Assembly (NCBI RefSeq): GCF_003255815.1
Contig: NC_037681.1
Span: forward strand, 83,209,578 to 83,273,577
DNA: 64,000 nt
Direction: 5' to 3'
From: Theropithecus gelada
Taxonomy: Eukaryota; Chordata; Mammalia; Primates; Cercopithecidae
The translations under genes and the position numbers were made by a program. Positions 19,861-32,045 of this stretch are shown piece by piece (position 1 is the first letter of the stretch; every line of letters begins with the position of its first letter). The notes below the pieces were generated by a model that did no database searches, was not told the origin of the DNA, and worked only from the letters and a program-made list of their open reading frames with translations.

Positions 19861-21050
19861 AAAATAATGAATGTCAATGCCATTATCATAGGATAAATTT
19901 CCTCAACAGCCAATTTGGCCCTTGAACCACATCAGTCTATATAGTCCTTTTATCATGGAATTTTGAATAAAAGACCTTAGACCATCCAGTCCAAACTCCT
20001 TTTTATTTGTAACCATTATTGTTTTAACTGGCTTTTGGTATATGCTCTTACTGTATAAGTTGCTATATAAATTTATAAGTTCATATTGTTTTAGATGTGT
20101 GGTGAGTTATTAGACTCTCCTTGTTTCCTGGTGGTGGTTCTGCATTTTCCCTTCGTCTGAGTCCTTTATCTTTTCTAAAGGTATGCTCAAGATTTTCTTC
20201 ATCGGCCTTGATAATTTCATTCCACTTAAATATGGGGATGGGACTGTGGAGGCGGAGACTGAATGAGCCAACTCTGTCGTTTACCACCAAAGTTCTCCTT
20301 CCTTTACTTCTCCCCCAGAATGTATTCATTTGGGGTTTACTCAGTTCAGTGCAAAGAGTTTGGGAGCCCAGGATCCTTTTGCCAAATTGGATATGAGCTG
20401 ACTCACTGACATATTTCTCAAGTGACCCATTGGTTCAATGAGTAACATCCTGGAAGAAACATGAGTGATTGTTAATCATAATTATTCCTTCACCTTTCCT
20501 GGAATGCCTTTGAAGGCACCAGGAATCAGCAATATCTGTCATCAAAAGCTCTTTTGTCTGCAGTTTCTGTGATTGCATTCAGTTTGTTCACAGCAGAGAG
20601 AGGTTTTTTCCTGAAGATGATGGCTTTCCTTCTCTAAAAGGTATCCACTATTTAGCCCGCCTGCAGAAAGGAAATTGGCACAGGTTCTGAAGAGCCAATC
20701 AATTCCTCAGCTGTTCTTCTTGAACAAGTGACCCTTTCTTGGTAGCTCTAGAATTTCACCACAATTGCAGAAGTTGAGTAACTTGTCAGCTGGTCATTTG
20801 TAACCAATAAACTGAAAAGATTATCCACCTTACATTTTGGATAAATAGACAAAATTTGTAATTCTGGATTTGTGTCTTCAGGGCTGACTGTGCTGTGGAA
20901 TCACATCTGGACAAGATTTTGCTGTAGTTCTTGGCATTCCTGAACAGAATAAAAGCATGAAGGAATTAGAAATCTAAGCCAGAACCCATGCCTATTAATG
21001 TAGTTGTCTTTGTGTTATAATGAGTAAAACATAAACTGAAGCACTGAGGT
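19861..21050. other. No gene or clear repeat recognised
   Basis: Frames of 82 and 91 codons on opposite strands overlap at 20081-20396. Neither has a recognised motif. There are no splice-compatible conserved blocks that I could identify. Confidence 0.45.
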
Positions 21051-21059
21051 AAGAGGAAT

Positions 21060-21960
21060 ATTAGTTGTAACTTCTTTTGGCTGCAAAGGATAGAAACTCT
21101 TTGTGTACAGGCTTAATAGAAAGGTACTTACAGGAATGCAAGAGAGTCACAGAAGCCAAGGAGAGAAATGTGGTTTGCTCTCAAGATGAGGTTGGAACCA
21201 GGAATGGGAAGGACCCAGGGACTCTTTCTTAACTCTGCTCCTCTTTGTGCATGTATATCATATTTATTCCTCTTTGTAAATCAACTTTTCTTTGCTTCTC
21301 AGTGCAACACAGCCACTCCTGTGTTTGTTTTATGTAAGTCAGAATAGTCTAGGTTATGTTGAAATAAGAAATAAATCCTGGCCAGGTGTGGTGGCTCACA
21401 CCTGTAATCCCAGCACTTTGGGAAGCTGAGGCTGGCGGATCGCTTGAGGTCAAGAGTTTGAGACCAGCCTGGCCAACATGATAACATCCTGTCTAAAAAT
21501 TAGCCAGGCACGGTGGAGCATGCCTATAATTCCAGCTACACGGGAGGCTGAGGCATGAGAATTGCGTGAACCCAGGAGGAAGAGGTTGCAGTGAGCTGAG
21601 ATCTTGCCACTGCACTTAAGCTTGGGTGACGGGGTAAGACTCTGTCTCAAAGGAAAAAAAGAAATCCTAAACCATGAAGATGTTTTTCCTAACTCATGTC
21701 ACAATTTTCTATGGGCTGAGCAGCCCTTCTCCATCCTATCACTATGCCATTTGGAACATGTGGCCTCTAAGGTCACTGTGGTAGGGAAACAGAAAGTGAA
21801 AAGAGATGAGGAATGTTTTCAACAGCCAGGCCTAAAATTATCTCATACTCACTTCTGTCTATTTCCCATTGGCCAGAACTTAGTCACATGGCCTCAACCT
21901 AACTGCGAGGAAAACTGGGAAATGAGATGAGCATTGGGAAGTCCATGAGCACTAACAATC
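21060..21960 (-). repeat. Ancient interspersed repeat, family not assigned, split by an Alu
   Basis: ACTCATGTCACAATTTTCTATGG, CCCATTGGCCAGAACTTAGTCACATGG and CCTAACTGCGAGGAAAACTGGG are words I recognise from a common old mammalian repeat. The related segment at 22640-22925 is in the opposite orientation. The family could not be named with confidence. Confidence 0.45.
21380..21656 (+). mobile_element. Alu (S-like), sense
   Basis: From GGCCAGGTGTGGTGGCTCAC to CTGTCTCAAAGGAAAAAAAG. AAATCCT occurs on both sides (21373-21379 and 21662-21668). The middle is about 20 bases short around the CTACTAAAAATAC segment. Confidence 0.95.
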
Positions 21961-22639
21961 TCAGTCACATCTCCAATCAGCAGAAAACCCAGACCAATTA
22001 GTCCAAACTACTTGTTTCCTGAGGTTGTTTCTATGGGTTCAAATTCTGAATTCCTAGGGAAGAGACACTTGCCCAGCCTTAGTCAGACTCTTGCCCAGCT
22101 CTGATCCAATCTGCTCTGTCTTAGAGGCAGGATCATGTTGAACAGAATGGCTGCCAGGATCCCATGACTTTTAACATATGGCTCAAATGTGGAAGAGAAG
22201 GACAGTACTCAGAAAGGGTAGGCTTCTCAGACAATCGTTAGTGTCCACTACATAGAAGCATGTTTTATTTCTGGAGCCCCTGAGAAACAATCTTATGCTA
22301 TTTATGCTGTTTCTCAATAATGGTTTCTGTGTTTTAGGGAAAACCTTATTTTAAACATGCAAAAATTATAGTGAACCTACTTAGAAGAGTTAGGACTCAC
22401 TGCTTTTCCCTCTAGAAAACTATTCAGAAGACCTACCTTTGGAAATAAGGTACCTGATTTGTGAGGATGGTTACCAGACATATAAATGTGGAAGCCGTTT
22501 TTCCCGATCTCAGTTGAGAGCTGCTACTAGAACACAAAGGTGGCACTGGAGTCCTTCCAAATGGACCGCCTCCCCACTTAGGGTTTTTCCAAAGATTCTC
22601 ATTCTTTTCTCCTTCTGGATATGTTACAAGATTGCACAC
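21961..22639. other. No gene or clear repeat recognised
   Basis: Opposed frames of 73 and 92 codons at 22433-22711 have no recognised motif. Confidence 0.45.
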
Positions 22640-22925
22640 CTCTGCCTCCTTTGTAATTAGATGTGGGGATATGACTTGCTTTGGCCAATGAAATGGAAAC
22701 AGAAGGGACATGTGTCACTGGTAGGCAAAGGCTTGAAGAGCCCCTTCATGATTTATCATACTTCCTTCTCCCTGCTTAGGTGATTGTAGAGGAGTATATT
22801 GATATGGAATAGCTCAGCCTGGATCTCCCTGCCTACTCATGCTGGACAGGTAGCATGAGCAAACAATGAACTTTTTGTTGTGTTGAACCACTGAGACTGG
22901 AGCTGTTTGTTACTGTAGATAACCT
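22640..22925 (+). repeat. Ancient interspersed repeat, family not assigned
   Basis: TTTGGCCAATGAAATGGAAAC and GTGTTGAACCACTGAGACTGG followed by GCTGTTTGTTACTG are characteristic words of the same old repeat type as 21060-21960, here in the opposite orientation. Confidence 0.5.
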
Positions 22926-25900
22926 GATCCATTCTAACCACTATATCCTCATATGCAGCCATCCATACCACAAGGGACCCCCACCAACATACACAAGCCA
23001 TCTGTGGCAATCCTGCTCAAAGCAGAGTGCCCTTCCTTCTCTACGCTATCCCTTGGAGGACCAGTTATATGGTTTACACCAGCTTGGCAGTAATTGTCAC
23101 ACTTTAGTTCATTTGCATGGCCCCTTATTGCAAAAGCCGTAGGAATGATAGGGCCATGGATATTTTAAATTGGAAAATCTTTGAATGTGGAGGACTACAG
23201 GATAGATTACATTTGAAATAAATATTAAGACACTCCTCACTGCTGTCACCTTCAAGGATAGGCTGATTCACTATGCTTACCACAGACTGCCTACCACAGA
23301 CCATGCTTTGTTACAGATTAGATGAAGATGAAGTGCTAAATAGAGAACAAGGAAGAGCATGAGACATTGCTGTGGTTCAATGCAAACAAAGCCTTCTTGT
23401 CTATCTGCAGCAACTGTAACATCCTTCACAGGCTCCAGACTAATAAGCCATACTTTAACTCACTTTCTAACAAGCTTTGCTTAAAGATGTTCACAGGTCA
23501 AATCAAGAAACAGCTAAGTGTGATTACTTATTAAAGGACCAAATTTTACTTTAGTCACTAAACATAAGAGACTTAAAGAGATGTATAGCGATAAAGAGGA
23601 AATTCTAAGGTTCCTTCAATACAAGTAGGATGTAGCATACAATCAGACAGAATTTCTAAAAACCTTAGGTAAAGTATTAATGGCATGAGCCAAGGAGTGC
23701 CTTGAAGATACCAGAGGCGAAGGTATGCAGTGAAAACTGCCTGAGAACAGCAAAAAAGCAGCCCCTTGATTGAAGTCCTAAACCTACACACTTAATTATA
23801 CATCTCCTTTTCAGCATTCCCCAGAACGCTTATTCCCCAGCTTGGCTTTAAGACCCCCAAATGATGATATTGGCACTTCTCCAGAAAGGCTTGGGATCTT
23901 CTTTGTGCATGCTGTTCCTTACTCTGGCCATCTGTCTCTGGGATCAGCAGCAGGCCTGTCTTCGGCTCAGGACCCCAGGCAGCCCACAGCCTGTGTACAA
24001 GTGAGAATGGATGTCCCATCTTCCTTGCAGATGCAGCCATGAGTCAAGGTGTTTATTCTGGAGAATGGAACACAGGCCAGACTTTAGACTCCATTTACCC
24101 TTGTGGCCTGAACTTGAGGTACAGGGTCCAACCCGAGGTACAGAGCCCATCCTGCACACCTATACCCAGAAGCCTTGCTCATTTGCCTGCTACCTTTGAA
24201 TTCTCTCATTGTTAAGCCTAGGAGTTGCAGTGTACAATAGTTTGGAACTTGGCACGGTTTCCCAAAAATGCTTTGATGATGAGAAGGAGAAGGGGGAAAA
24301 GAAGAATGGTAATAAAAATTGTTATAATTATTGTTAGTCATTAGTAATATTATTAATCACTATTGCAATTAGGTTTCTAGCATATTCCGTGAAAGGCCAA
24401 TTTAATGAATAATATTGATGAACTCTCATACTAATAATATAAGTTTAAATTTTTATTCCTGGTACAAGGGCTGTAAGCTCAAAACTAAAATGGAAAGAGA
24501 AGGAGATGAGGAGGAAGAGAGGGCAAGACGGCAGAATGTTAACATTCTCTTGCTTGGGCCACATGTTAAAATTAGGGCATTTTTCTACCTCCTTTCTACA
24601 CCTTTCCTAGGATGCCCTGTGCTCTGATTGTACACACACACACACGCACGCCACCCCACTTCTAGAAGTATGCCATGCTCTAGAATTATCTACTTTTCTT
24701 TCCCAAGAAAACAAAATTCTGTCTTCTTGGTACAGCTGGTTTGTAAGAAGGAAAGCAAGCTGACTGAACAAAAACCATATTAAGATGAGAATGACTGATG
24801 ATCACATTGCTCTCCTGGTGGTTTTTTCTTCCTTGTTTTTATGTTTTCTTTGTTATTTGTTTGATTTCAGAGGAGTGCTTCCCAAAAAGAAGGCCCATTC
24901 CTAGCTGGATATTTGCTCCTGAAAACAGCTCCCCAGAGCTCTTCCTGCTTCCTATGATTTCTTTCCTTTCTTCCCTTATGAACTTCTGATTTTCTCAAGC
25001 CTCTAATTTTTTTCTATAATGATTCCTTTACAGGAGAAGCAGGAACGCTGGTGGTGGGGTGTTCTTAAGGAGGGGGAAATGGAATTGAGGTTGTGCTCAT
25101 TGTTTAGTTAAGTACTACACATGTTAGGTATAAGGCAGGTTCTGAGGCCGGCTAGGAGGCCTGTGTGGATATCATACATCCACACCTGACAGCAGAACAC
25201 ACTCCAGGGGCTCAAAATATTGGTCAAATAGGGGTGTTTTCTGTAGTAAGTGGGACATGCGTGATTAGATTCAAGTCAGACATGAATCAATGCAGAAAAT
25301 GAGAGCAGTACAGTGTGCATAATATTACTGTCAGTGTATCGTTCAACTGATATTGAATTGCCTGAAATTTTACATGAAGTGAAATTAGCTTTCTAATTGA
25401 ATGACTTTGTGGTGAATAGCATTGTTCTATAGTGAACACTAAGTAAGCTAATGATGTCCCACTTTAAAACAAAGGATGACGTGGGAAGAGAAAGTTGTAT
25501 TTTAATGGATCCCAATCATACCTGAGTCACTATTACCAGAGGTTAATAAAGACAGACTCATTCTTAGAATATTGATCCTGCAGTTTATAGAAAGCACAAA
25601 GATTATGATCTTGAAATGTGAGACAAAAGTGAATACATGATTTTAATTCATATTTCAGGACTTTAGTAGGAAATCATTCAAATTACATATCAAAAGACGG
25701 TTGCTAGATTTTCCCCAGCAACTTGCCTCCCCCTCATTTGCACAAACGTAAAAAGAATGTGCTGTTCTTTTTCTTTTTAGTTTAAAAACAGAAATTGGAA
25801 GAACTTGAGAGTATATGAGACGAGAAAGCTCAAGAACAGTTAGAGGAATTGTCTGCATGAAACCAAGTTTAGTACGGGGAAGGGCTTACTCAGCGAGTCC

Positions 25901-26340
25901 TGCCACCCCGGGTACTCAGTGCTCTCCAGAGAGACCAATATCTGCAGGCTGCTCAGTGGGAAGGGTGAGCAACGTCACTGGTCTCCAACTCCAAACAAAG
26001 GAGCCCTACAATGGCTATTTTGTTTTCTGCTTTGCCAAATAACAAGGCTAAAGAATATGCTACTCATGATTAATTCTAGAGAAAAAAATTTCATGCAACT
26101 AGAATTTTTTCCAAGATTTAAAACAAAACAAACAATATTTTCAACCCATATTCAAAATCTTCTTAGGACAGCTGATATTGTGCAGTGTGGAGAGTGCTTA
26201 GGAGAATGTGCTATTTGTTCTCACCATTTTCCAGGCCTAGTCATCATGGTAAAGCTCAAGGCCAACAAAAGACAAATGCTGAGGTGAGGCTGCCCCTGGA
26301 CAAAAGGTGAATGGGCAGCCCAGAGTGGAACACAGAGGGA
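22926..26340. other. Long unique-looking stretch without a supported gene
   Basis: About 3.4 kb in which no repeat family is obvious. It holds a GA-rich patch (24488-24530) and a short (CA)n tract (24632-24650). The longest frames, 66-122 codons (23792-24341, 25815-26287), carry no domain, signal peptide or homology I recognise. No exon could be called from sequence alone. Confidence 0.5.
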
Positions 26341-26359
26341 GCTGAGGGGTGAAGGAGGC

Positions 26360-26445
26360 AACTCACCACTTGTGAGCTATGGGATTCTGGACCAGTAGCT
26401 TAACCTTGTGGAGCTCAGTCTCTTTATTTGTAAAATGGGAGATTT
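26360..26445 (+). repeat. MIR SINE fragment
   Basis: CACTTGTGAGCTATGGGATTC, AGTAGCTTAACCTTGTGGAGC and TCTTTATTTGTAAAATGGGAG match the MIR core. Confidence 0.75.
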
Positions 26446-26488
26446 TACCCTAGATTTTACCCCTAGATTAGGGGTCTCACCCTTCCCC

Positions 26489-26517
26489 ATCAGGAAAGGT
26501 AATCAGCCTTTCCTGAT
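26489..26517. other. 11-bp perfect stem-loop
   Basis: ATCAGGAAAGG (26489-26499) pairs with CCTTTCCTGAT (26507-26517) around a 7-nt loop. An overlapping alternative pairing joins GGTAATCAG with CTGATTACC. Confidence 0.85.
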
Positions 26518-26519
26518 TA

Positions 26520-27829
26520 CCCCAGTTATCGTTCTACTTCCTTTTCAGCACTCCCTCTTTAACTCCCTAGCCATGATGTTTTATTGGGCATAATTCTTAT
26601 TCAATACTTATAGGTTTACATATTATCAGCAACTGTAGAATTTCTGTCCTGGCATGTGTACATTGCAGATCATTCCTTCTGTGGTTAGCTGAGGGGAGAA
26701 AAAAGAAATGGAGGTTAAAAATAGAAAAGGAACTAAAACAGAGATGAAGAGATTTTTGAAATGAAAACTTGGGTAGGACCAAGGAAGACAAGCAGTAATA
26801 ATCCTGGACTTTGAAAGTACTTTCAGTGGCATCTGTGAGGAGGAAAGGGGAGAGATGCATGTTCGTGGCATAGAGTTACTAAGGGCAGATCCAAGCTGCA
26901 AAACTCTGGGTATCAGAGGAGATCAATTCTCAAAGGCTTTTCCATCTCAGGCCTCCAGCATATCCCTCAGAAGCAGATATTTAGGAAGCAAGGCCCAGGA
27001 GGTGGGAGTCAAACTGTCTTAGAATGGGGTCCCCCAACATACAGACTTAAGGATTTTAATGTGAGTATTTTATTTAGACATAATATAAAGAAATCAATGC
27101 AGAGTATTAACACATCATTGCTGTGGTCAACTGGGGCTCGGTCCCTCTGGAGACCCCTGGAACACTGTGAAGCATTATCTACTGAGTTGGTCCACCTGAG
27201 GGGTGAGAGCTGGTACGTCCATCCACTAACTCTCTTTTGCTCCTGAAGACAGTAACTCTCCAGTACTTCTAGCCTGTTCCTGACCAAATGTGCTCCTGCA
27301 GCCGGAAAAAGCCTTTAGGCAGAGTCACAGATACTTGCAGTGAGAGGCCCTTAATGTATAAGGGATATGGGCAGGACAGTGGTGTGTCTGATGGAAAGCA
27401 CTAAGTCATAAAATAAGAAAGACCATGAACATTCAGAGGAAGACCAACCTCATCAAGAATTCTTCTCACTATGGATATTTTCAGCAATCCTACAGAATCA
27501 TTTATAAATCTCTTATTGAAACTATGGAAAAGAAGGTCCTGAAAAGTATCTTTCTAGTTAGTATGAAATGGTAAAGGGTTGAATATCCATGTCGTCATAA
27601 TTACTGATTTAAGATGTATGAAACTCATATTTTCTTTAGTATAAGAAAATACATTTCTAATGGTTTTCAGAAGTGTACTCCAAACATTATTTCCCCTAAG
27701 CTGATTCTCACCATATGGGTTTAAATTCTTGAACCACAAATCCCTGGTCTCAGAGTTCTTAAGAACATGGTCTCCATAGTTGAAGAGCACTATTGTATAG
27801 CCTTTTGTTATTTCGTTTTTTACTTATAT
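26520..27829. other. No gene or clear repeat recognised
   Basis: AT-rich unique-looking DNA. Frames of 78-92 codons (26597-26901, 27009-27287, 27554-27790) show no motif. Confidence 0.45.
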
Positions 27830-27955
27830 TGTTCAACCCCATTAGAGACTGAATTCTTTCTCTACAATGCCGCAGTTCTCTGCCCCCCTCATAGCACCCA
27901 GAACAATGCCTTATACATAGTTTTTCAATATGCTTGTTGATGCCATCCTGAATTT
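27830..27955 (+). repeat. L2 LINE 3'-end fragment
   Basis: CATTAGAGACTGAATTC, CATAGCACCCAGAACAATGCC and TACATAGTTTTTCAATATGCTTG correspond to the L2 tail in sense orientation, diverged. Confidence 0.6.
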
Positions 27956-28092
27956 TTTCGATAGTTGCACAGTTGTATTTCCACAACTATTAAGGAATGA
28001 AATACATTTATAGGAAAAATATATTTTGACAAATAGCCAAAGATACGAACAATCCACACAAGAGGAGGAGGTTCACATAGGAATAGAAAATA

Positions 28093-28400
28093 GGCCGGGC
28101 GCAGCGGCTCACGCCTGTAATCCCAGCACTTTGGGAGGCCGAGGCAAGAGTGAATCATGAGGTCAGGAGATTGAGACCATCCTGGCTAACACGGTGAAAC
28201 CTTGTCTCTATTAAAAATACAAAAAATTAGTGGGGCGTTGTGGCACGCGCCTGTGGTCCCAGGTACTCGAGAGGCTGAGGCAGGAGAATGACTTGAACCC
28301 GGGAGGCAGAGGTTGCAGTGAGCTGAGATTGATCCACTGCACTCCAGCCTGGGTGACAAAGCGAGACTTCATCTCAAAAACAAAAACAAAATAAAACACA
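28093..28400 (+). mobile_element. Alu (Y/S-like), sense
   Basis: Full-length from GGCCGGGCGCAGCGGCTCAC to a tail of (CAAAA)n/(AATAAAA). Left and right arms are both present. Confidence 0.96.
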
Positions 28401-28469
28401 TAAAACATACCAAGCCTCTCTAATATTAATAATTTGATTTGGTGGAATCTATTGTTTGGTCTGTTCAGA

Positions 28470-28624
28470 GCTAGGCATGCTGGTGGGCGCCTGTAATCCC
28501 AGCAACTCGGGAGGCTGAGACAGGAGAATCGCTTGAACTCAGGAGATGGAGTTTGCAGTGAGCCAAGACTACGCCATTGCACTCCAGCCTGGGTGACAAG
28601 AGCAAAATTCTGTCTCAAAAAAAA
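28470..28624 (+). mobile_element. Alu right-arm fragment, sense
   Basis: GCTAGGCATGCTGGTGGGCG to CTGTCTCAAAAAAAAC. Only the second half of an Alu remains. It abuts the next, oppositely oriented Alu without spacer. Confidence 0.93.
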
Positions 28625-28905
28625 CAGGGTCTCACTTTGTTACCCAGGCTGGAGTGCATTGGTACAATCACAGCTTACTGTACCCTTGACCTTCAGGACT
28701 CAAGGCAATCCTCCCACTTCAGCCTATTGAGTAACTGGGATCCACAGGTGCATGCCATCATACCTGACTAATTTTTTTATTTATTTTGCAGAGATGAGGT
28801 CTTGCTATGTTGCCCAGGCTGGTCTTGAACTCCTAGGCTCAAGGAATCCCCTCTCAGTCTCCCAAAGTGCTGGGATTATAGGCATAAGCCACTGCACCTG
28901 GTCTT
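28625..28905 (-). mobile_element. AluJ-like, antisense
   Basis: It starts at AGGGTCTCACTTTGTTACCC and ends CATAAGCCACTGCACCTGGTC. The AluJ-type wording (TTCAGGACTCAAGGCAATCC, CTTGCTATGTTGCCCAGG) and high divergence suggest an old copy. Confidence 0.93.
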
Positions 28906-28944
28906 ATTGAGCTCTAGAATGCAATAAATGCTAAGACCTTTATG

Positions 28945-29170
28945 TAATAGTAACTTACGTTATTGAATGCTTACCATGTGTTATGCCAGTTCTAAGAGTT
29001 TACATATAATTAATTCTCATAATCATATGAAGTGGATACTATTATTCCTGTTTTTTAGAGAGGGAACCATGCCTCAGAGGTGGTAACTTTCCCAAGTTCA
29101 TACAGATGGTAAGTGGCAGGGTCAGGATTTAAACACAGTCAGTCTGCCAGAGCTCACACTCTTAGTCACA
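28945..29170 (-). repeat. MIR SINE, antisense
   Basis: ATTGAATGCTTACCATGTG, AATTAATTCTCATAATCATATGAAG, AGAGGGAACCATGCCTCAGAGG and AAGTGGCAGGGTCAGGATTT follow a nearly complete antisense MIR. Confidence 0.9.
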
Positions 29171-29716
29171 CATTATATATTACCTCATTAAACTTTGGAA
29201 AATGTAACATAAACCAAGCAGATAATTCAAAGGAAAGAAAAGATAGGTGGATATGTATAGAAGCACTCATTAGTATTACTAAAAACTGGGAAAAAGCTCA
29301 CATTCACACCTAGAGTAAAATAGGTAGACAGCAAGTATGATACATTGATACAATAAAATATTATATTGCTAGTAACTTATGGGACTATAGAAAACAATGG
29401 CAGATGAGAAAAGGTACAATTTAGAATGATAAAATATTGGTTCCTAACAACTATGTGCAACTGTTTTTTATGCAAGCAGTAAAATGGAGAAAGTCTTTAG
29501 GGTTTATGAAAACATAGGAATTTGAGGGTTTTTTAAAAATACATGTTGCTATTGCTATTTAGTTTTTATCCATTGTAAAGTTGATTAAATACCCAATTAA
29601 AAGTAAATTTATTAAATCTTTAATATTAAAGAAAGGAAGAGAGGCTTGTGAGGTTAAAATAGATTTTTTATTAGGAAAGTTTCATTTGAAGACCATAAAC
29701 AAAAATGATAAACAGC
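29171..29716. other. No gene or clear repeat recognised
   Basis: AT-rich. AAATAGGTAGACAGCAAGTATG and the following text weakly recall an old L1 tail, but not enough to call it. Confidence 0.4.
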
Positions 29717-30276
29717 TGTGATGGTTAATTTTGGATGTCAACCTGACTGGATTAAGGAATACCCAGATAGCTGGTAAAACATTATTTCTGGGTATGTCTG
29801 TGAGAGTGTGCCCAAAAGAGATTAGCATTTGATCCAGTAGATGGAGTTAAGAAGATCTGCCCTTACCAATGTAGGCGGGCACAATTCAATTCATTGAGGG
29901 CCCAGATAGAACAAAAATGTGGAGGAAGGGTGAATTCACTCTCTCTCTTTGAGCTGGGATGGCCATTATCTCCTGTCCTCAGACATTGGACATCTCAGGC
30001 CTTCCTACTCCAGGACTTACACCAGCGCATTCCCCCACCCTACCTGGTTCTCAGGCCTTTGGTCTCTTATTGAGAGTTACAACATTGCTTCTCTAGTTCT
30101 CAGGCCTTTGGGCTAAATTATACCACCAGCTTCCCTAGTTCTTCAGCATGCAGATAGCGTACGATGGGCCTTCTCAGCCTTTATAATCCTGTGAGCCAAT
30201 TTCCATAATAAATCCCCTCTTATATGTCTATATATATCCTTTGGCTCTGTTTCTCTGGAAAGCCCTGACTAATACA
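29717..30276 (+). mobile_element. ERVL solo LTR (MLT2A-like)
   Basis: A 560-bp LTR from TGTGATGGTTAATTTTGG to GCCCTGACTAATACA. Between these lie GATAGCTGGTAAAACATTAT, AGAAGATCTGCCCTTACCAA, CCTGTGAGCCAATTTCC and an AATAAA signal near 30207. No ERVL internal region is attached. A convincing 5-bp target duplication was not seen. Confidence 0.92.
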
Positions 30277-30319
30277 TGTACTAATAAGAGAAAAATTATA
30301 AGTGAAAAAGGTAAATTCA

Positions 30320-30950
30320 CATTTCCTCACGTGTCCCTGATCTGTTGTAATCCTACCTGCCCACTAAAGCCTTGCTCCAGTGCCACCATCCTGAAGCTCT
30401 TGACCAGAAGCTTCCTCTGGGCCAATGTGATACTTCATTTGTTTCTCTCTCTCAAGGCCCTTGCTTGTTTCCACATTGTTTTATATCTGTCTGTATATTT
30501 GGCCTCCTCTTAACTATAAACCCATTAAAAGTAGCAACCATGTGTCTTCATTTTTTATTTTTCTACTGTATTCATTTTGAGGCGGACTTTCCCTCTGTTG
30601 CCCGGGCTGGAGTGCAGTGGGCCAAGATGGCACCACCTCCCAAGTTCAAGCAATCCTCGTGCCTCAGCCTCCCAAGTAACTAGAACTATAGGTGCATCCC
30701 ACCATGCCCAGCTAATTTGTGTATTTTTTGTAGAGATGGGGTTTCACTGTGTTGGCCAGGCTGGTCTTTAACTCCTGACCTCAAGTGATCTGTCCACCTC
30801 AGCCTCCCAAAGTGCTAGGATTACAGGAGAGGCATGAGCCGCTGCACCTGGTTGTGTCTTCAACATCTTTGTAGGCCCTAGTTTTGCCCCACATAATGCC
30901 TTACACCTGGTGGATGCCAAACATGTGCTTGTCACATGAATTAAATCTTC
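30320..30950 (+). mobile_element. L2 LINE 3'-end, split by an Alu
   Basis: CCTGATCTGTTGTAATCC, CTTGACCAGAAGCTTCC, TGTTTTATATCTGTCTGTAT and AACTATAAACCCATTAAAAG lie before the Alu, and CACATAATGCCTTACACCTGG after it. Order and orientation fit a sense L2 tail. Confidence 0.6.
30551..30852 (-). mobile_element. Alu (S-like), antisense, with 10-bp target duplication
   Basis: TGTGTCTTCA flanks the element at 30541-30550 and 30853-30862. The Alu is complete, with a 4-6 base insertion near its head (ACAGGAGAGGCATGAGCC). The head-side CpG sites are largely decayed. Confidence 0.95.
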
Positions 30951-31234
30951 TCACAAGAGTAAATGAAAGACTTCGAAGACACAGTTTTGAACAATAAGCA
31001 ACTGTGATCAGGGATATTAGAATGGTTGTCCTTACGAAAGTTCTTTCTTCTGCAAGATTGAGGAGGTAAGTTGTGCAGCTCTGATGGAACCCAGAAGGAC
31101 AGCAGAAACATAAGGTGATTTTGATTTCATGAGCTCTGAGGACAACATGTCTGTCTTTTTTTTTTTTAAGGTATGTTTCCTTTTCTATCTCCTTTAATCA
31201 TAGTTCATTGGAATGAACAAAGTGGATTGGACAT

Positions 31235-31440
31235 TCTTTTTCTATTTTTATTTTCATTTTAGATTCAGTGGGTACATATGCAGGTGTTACAAGGGTATAT
31301 TGCATGGGGCTGAGGTTTGGGCTCCTATTGATCCATCACCCAGATAGCGAACATAGTATCCAGTAGGAAGTTTTTCAGCCCTTGCCCCCTCCCTCCTTTT
31401 GGAGTCCCCAGTGTCTACTGTTCTCATCTTTATGAATATT
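31235..31440 (-). mobile_element. L1 3'-UTR fragment (L1PB/L1MA-like), antisense
   Basis: TTTTAGATTCAGTGGGTAC, ATGCAGGTGTTACAAGGGTA, GGGGCTGAGGTTTGGGCTCC and CCCTTGCCCCCTCCCTCC match the antisense 3' end of L1. Only about 200 bp is present, so it is strongly 5'-truncated. Confidence 0.85.
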
Positions 31441-31799
31441 CTTTCTAACTAATAAAAGTTTTCTTGTCATGCCAATGACTATATTGGCTTTTTACCAAGT
31501 AGAAAATGACATACAGTGTCAAAAATGAATTTTTCAAGGCACAAGGCTTCTGAACCCTCTTCATGCTCATTGTAACCCTGAAGACAATGTAGCTCTGACT
31601 TGGATGGCATATAAAATGTCTGATGGTTCTTCCTTCCCTCTCTGTCTGCCTGACATGCAGGAACACCTTGAAAGTTGGAATTGTAAGCTCTTTGAGCTCA
31701 GTAACTGGGTTATAAATTATATACAATGTATGAACAATGCCTAGTTAAATTTTAACTGCTATGATTTTATCTACTACCAGTCACAAAGATATAAATGCC
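31441..31799. other. No gene or clear repeat recognised
   Basis: Contains a 93-codon minus frame (31445-31726) without recognised motif. Confidence 0.45.
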
Positions 31800-32045
31800 C
31801 CTTATACCTACTCATCTGTAAGCACATAATTCCTCTATCTTGCTCATTAAATACATTGAGTCCCCCTTGGAATTTTTCTTTGGGTAGTTTTTAGTTCATT
31901 GTCTGTCTTTTTGTCACTAGAATGTAAGTTTCATGACAGCAAAGGTATTGTCTGTTTTGTTCAACTGTTATGTCCCTAAAGCCTGCCACAGTGCCTGGTG
32001 CTCAATAAATACCATATATAAATGAATGAATGAATAAGTAAGCAT
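31800..32045 (+). repeat. L2 LINE 3' end
   Basis: CTAGAATGTAAGTTTCATGAC, GCCACAGTGCCTGGTGCTCAATAAATACC and the terminal AATGAATGAATGAATAAG repeat are the classic L2 terminus. Flanking text to about 31800 is compatible. Confidence 0.85.

Noticed and set aside
25815..26287. Overlapping 75- and 122-codon plus frames
   Set aside because: No motif, no homologue recognised, and two frames are open over the same DNA. This is consistent with chance in non-coding sequence.
28211..28618. 135-codon minus frame
   Set aside because: Entirely Alu-derived (SPRLECSG/VAGTTG-like wording typical of translated antisense Alu).
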